Below, piece by piece: positions 12,786-14,282 of a DNA stretch of 14,282 nt. Source of the stretch: an uncultured Chlorobiaceae bacterium (lineage in GTDB: Bacteria; Bacteroidota; Chlorobiia; Chlorobiales; Chlorobiaceae); assembly GCA_903874585.1 (NCBI GenBank), contig CAIQSY010000287.1, forward strand, positions 1 through 14,282, given 5' to 3'. A program made the position numbers and the translations under genes. Position 1 is the first letter of the stretch. Each line of letters opens with the position of its first letter. The notes below the pieces were generated by a model. It saw nothing but the letters and a program-made list of their open reading frames with translations. It searched no databases and was not told the DNA's origin.

Positions 12786-14135
12786 CTATCGTTTTAAAAA
12801 CTTATCAAGCGCAAGATTCTGCGACGTGATCTTTCTTCCAGACTTTGAGAGTTTAGAGACAGAACGCATCATTTTTTTCATCTCGCCAAATTGTTTAAGC
12901 AGAAGATTTACCTCCTGCACTTTGGTGCCGCTGCCACGCGCAATGCGCTGACGACGACTTCCATTAATAATATCGGGATTTTTTTTCTCTTCTTTGGTCA
13001 TTGAGTTAATCATTGCTTCAATAGGTTTGAAGTCAAGATTCTCAAGCTCCTCTTTTGGAACCATTTTATTTAAACCAGGAACCATCTCAATTAATCCCTG
13101 AATGGAACCCATCTTTTTGAGTTGCTGCAACTGATCAAAAAAGTCATTGAGATCAAACTCATTGGTCATGAGCTTTTTCTGCATTTCAACAGCTTTCTCA
13201 AGATCAAGATTTTCCTGAGCTTTTTCGACAAAGCTTACAATATCGCCCATACCCAGAATTCTCTGGGCCATACGATCGGGATAAAAAATATCAAGGTCAT
13301 CGACTTTTTCACCAATACTGATAAATTTGATTGGTTTTTCAACAACCTGACGAATAGAGAGTGCAGCACCACCACGCGAATCACCATCAAGCTTGGTCAG
13401 CACTACGCCATCAAAATCAAGACGATCATTAAAGGCTTTTGCTGTATTAACAGCCTCTTGACCCATCATGGAATCGACGACAAACAGCAGCTCATCTGGT
13501 TTGAGGGCATTTTTCAGCGATTCAGCTTCAGCCATCATCATCTGATCAATCTGCAAGCGACCAGCCGTATCAACAATGAGCACATCTTTTGATGCTGAAC
13601 GCGCAGCTTCTAACCCACCAAGAGCTGCTTTCATAGCATCCTGCTCCTCAACAGCAAATACCGGAACATCAACTTGGGCGCCAAGTGCTTTAAGCTGATC
13701 AATCGCTGCCGGACGATAAACGTCAGCAGCAACAAGCATTGGATTTTTACCACTCTTTTTCAGGCGCAAAGCGAGCTTGGCGCAAAACGTGGTTTTACCG
13801 GAACCTTGAAGTCCGGCAACCATAATAACAGCAGGAAGTTTTTTAGGGGAAAGATTAAGCGGTTTCTGCTCACCACCCATAAGCTCAGTCAATTCGTCAT
13901 AAACAATTTTGACGATCATCTGCGCTGGAGAAACGCTTTTGATGACTTGCTCACCAAGAGATTTCTCTCGTATATCTTCTATTAATTTCTTTGCCACCTT
14001 ATAGTTAACGTCGGCACCAAGGAGAGCGCGCTTGATATCGCGCATGGCGAGACCAATATTGATCTCATTTATGGTGGCTTGCCCAGCAAGCTTTTTAAAG
14101 GTAGCTTCTAATTTATCGCTTAAACTATCGAACAT
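12786..14135 (-). CDS. ffh: Signal recognition particle protein Ffh
   Basis: 449 residues, normal for Ffh (SRP54 homologue). The N-domain helical bundle covers 1-95. The G-domain has the P-loop GLQGSGKT at 108-115, DTAGRLQ at 189-195, TKLDGDSRGGAALS at 247-260 and the closing GEKVDDLD at 275-282. The methionine-rich M domain covers about 320-430, with MVPGLNKM (351-358) in the flexible finger loop and the RNA-binding block SRRQRIARGSG at 393-403. With the 4.5S RNA it binds signal sequences of nascent membrane proteins and docks at FtsY. It is the promoter-proximal gene of the rpsP-rimM-trmD-rplS cluster, an arrangement seen in many bacteria. ATG at 14135 matches the usual MFDSLSDKLE beginning. 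Confidence 0.98.
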   Translation of the reverse strand: MFDSLSDKLEATFKKLAGQATINEINIGLAMRDIKRALLGADVNYKVAKKLIEDIREKSLGEQVIKSVSPAQMIVKIVYDELTELMGGEQKPLNLSPKKLPAVIMVAGLQGSGKTTFCAKLALRLKKSGKNPMLVAADVYRPAAIDQLKALGAQVDVPVFAVEEQDAMKAALGGLEAARSASKDVLIVDTAGRLQIDQMMMAEAESLKNALKPDELLFVVDSMMGQEAVNTAKAFNDRLDFDGVVLTKLDGDSRGGAALSIRQVVEKPIKFISIGEKVDDLDIFYPDRMAQRILGMGDIVSFVEKAQENLDLEKAVEMQKKLMTNEFDLNDFFDQLQQLKKMGSIQGLIEMVPGLNKMVPKEELENLDFKPIEAMINSMTKEEKKNPDIINGSRRQRIARGSGTKVQEVNLLLKQFGEMKKMMRSVSKLSKSGRKITSQNLALDKFLKR

Positions 14136-14180
14136 TGCGTCCCGCTTTTTTTAGATAAAGCCTAAAAATTCTTAGCTTTA

Positions 14181-14209
14181 ATTATAACAAAATATAGAGA
14201 AAAATACAA
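14181..14209 (-). promoter_or_regulatory. Sigma70-type promoter of the ffh operon
   Basis: On the minus strand a -35 box TTGTAT (14209-14204; 4 of 6 matches to TTGACA) and a perfect -10 box TATAAT (14186-14181) are separated by exactly 17 bp. The predicted transcription start is about 14174, giving a leader of about 40 bases before the ATG of ffh. The surrounding sequence is very AT-rich, which helps promoters but also raises the chance of a random match. Confidence 0.75.
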
Positions 14210-14282
14210 TTATCAGAATGATATCTTTGGTAATAAATAATGTTTACTGTACTCTTTTTTGATTTATCAGCTTTAACAAAAC

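Noticed and set aside
13122..13592. 156-codon + strand open frame opposite ffh
   Set aside because: It is antisense to the conserved G and M domains of Ffh. The Ile/Asn/Lys-rich product reflects AT-rich reverse codons only.
1..14282. CRISPR array, tRNA or rRNA genes, phage genes, toxin-antitoxin pair
   Set aside because: No regularly spaced direct repeats, no cloverleaf-type sequence and no phage or toxin family protein were seen on either strand.

Overview
The window looks like a piece of a green sulfur bacterium chromosome (Chlorobiaceae, Chlorobium/Pelodictyon type). The reasons are the moderately AT-rich sequence, a bacterial Roco GTPase (a family well known from Chlorobium), the housekeeping order ffh-rpsP-rimM-trmD-rplS, and protein sequences of the Bacteroidota/Chlorobiota kind. 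This assignment is from recognition only; no search was run.

Region 1 (1-2417, + strand). The last 40 codons of a transposase, probably IS1634-like, and the right end of its element lie directly against a Roco GTPase gene. Only about one and a half leucine-rich repeats remain before the Roc and COR domains. The element has apparently cut off the 5' part of the gene, leaving an open frame that can start at TTG.

Region 2 (2432-7741, - strand). Five genes read in one direction: a flippase-like membrane protein, a GT-B-like transferase, a NeuA-type CMP-sugar synthetase, an iron-alcohol-dehydrogenase-fold oxidoreductase and a PLP sugar aminotransferase. They end at a strong intrinsic terminator. 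The last two enzymes resemble the KdnB/KdnA pair, which oxidises C8 of Kdo and then aminates it. With the CMP-sugar synthetase they suggest a pathway that makes, activates and transfers an amino-ulosonic acid such as 8-amino-Kdo onto a surface glycan. A perfect 20-bp palindrome lies between the aminotransferase and oxidoreductase genes. This operon is the most interesting part of the window.

Region 3 (7742-9743, + strand). A 175-bp divergent gap with a hairpin precedes a long-chain acyl-CoA synthetase (FadD-like).

Region 4 (9753-14209, - strand). The conserved translation and secretion cluster is ffh, rpsP, rimM, trmD, rplS, with a clear sigma70-type promoter upstream of ffh and an intrinsic terminator after rplS. 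A MutY-like HhH-GPD glycosylase without iron-sulfur cysteines follows on the same strand and meets fadD tail to tail, with 9 bp between the stop codons.

No tRNA, rRNA, CRISPR array or complete mobile element was found. No stretch longer than 300 bases lacks a gene; the longest gaps are 7742-7916 (175 bp) and 2418-2569 (152 bp, mostly the terminator).
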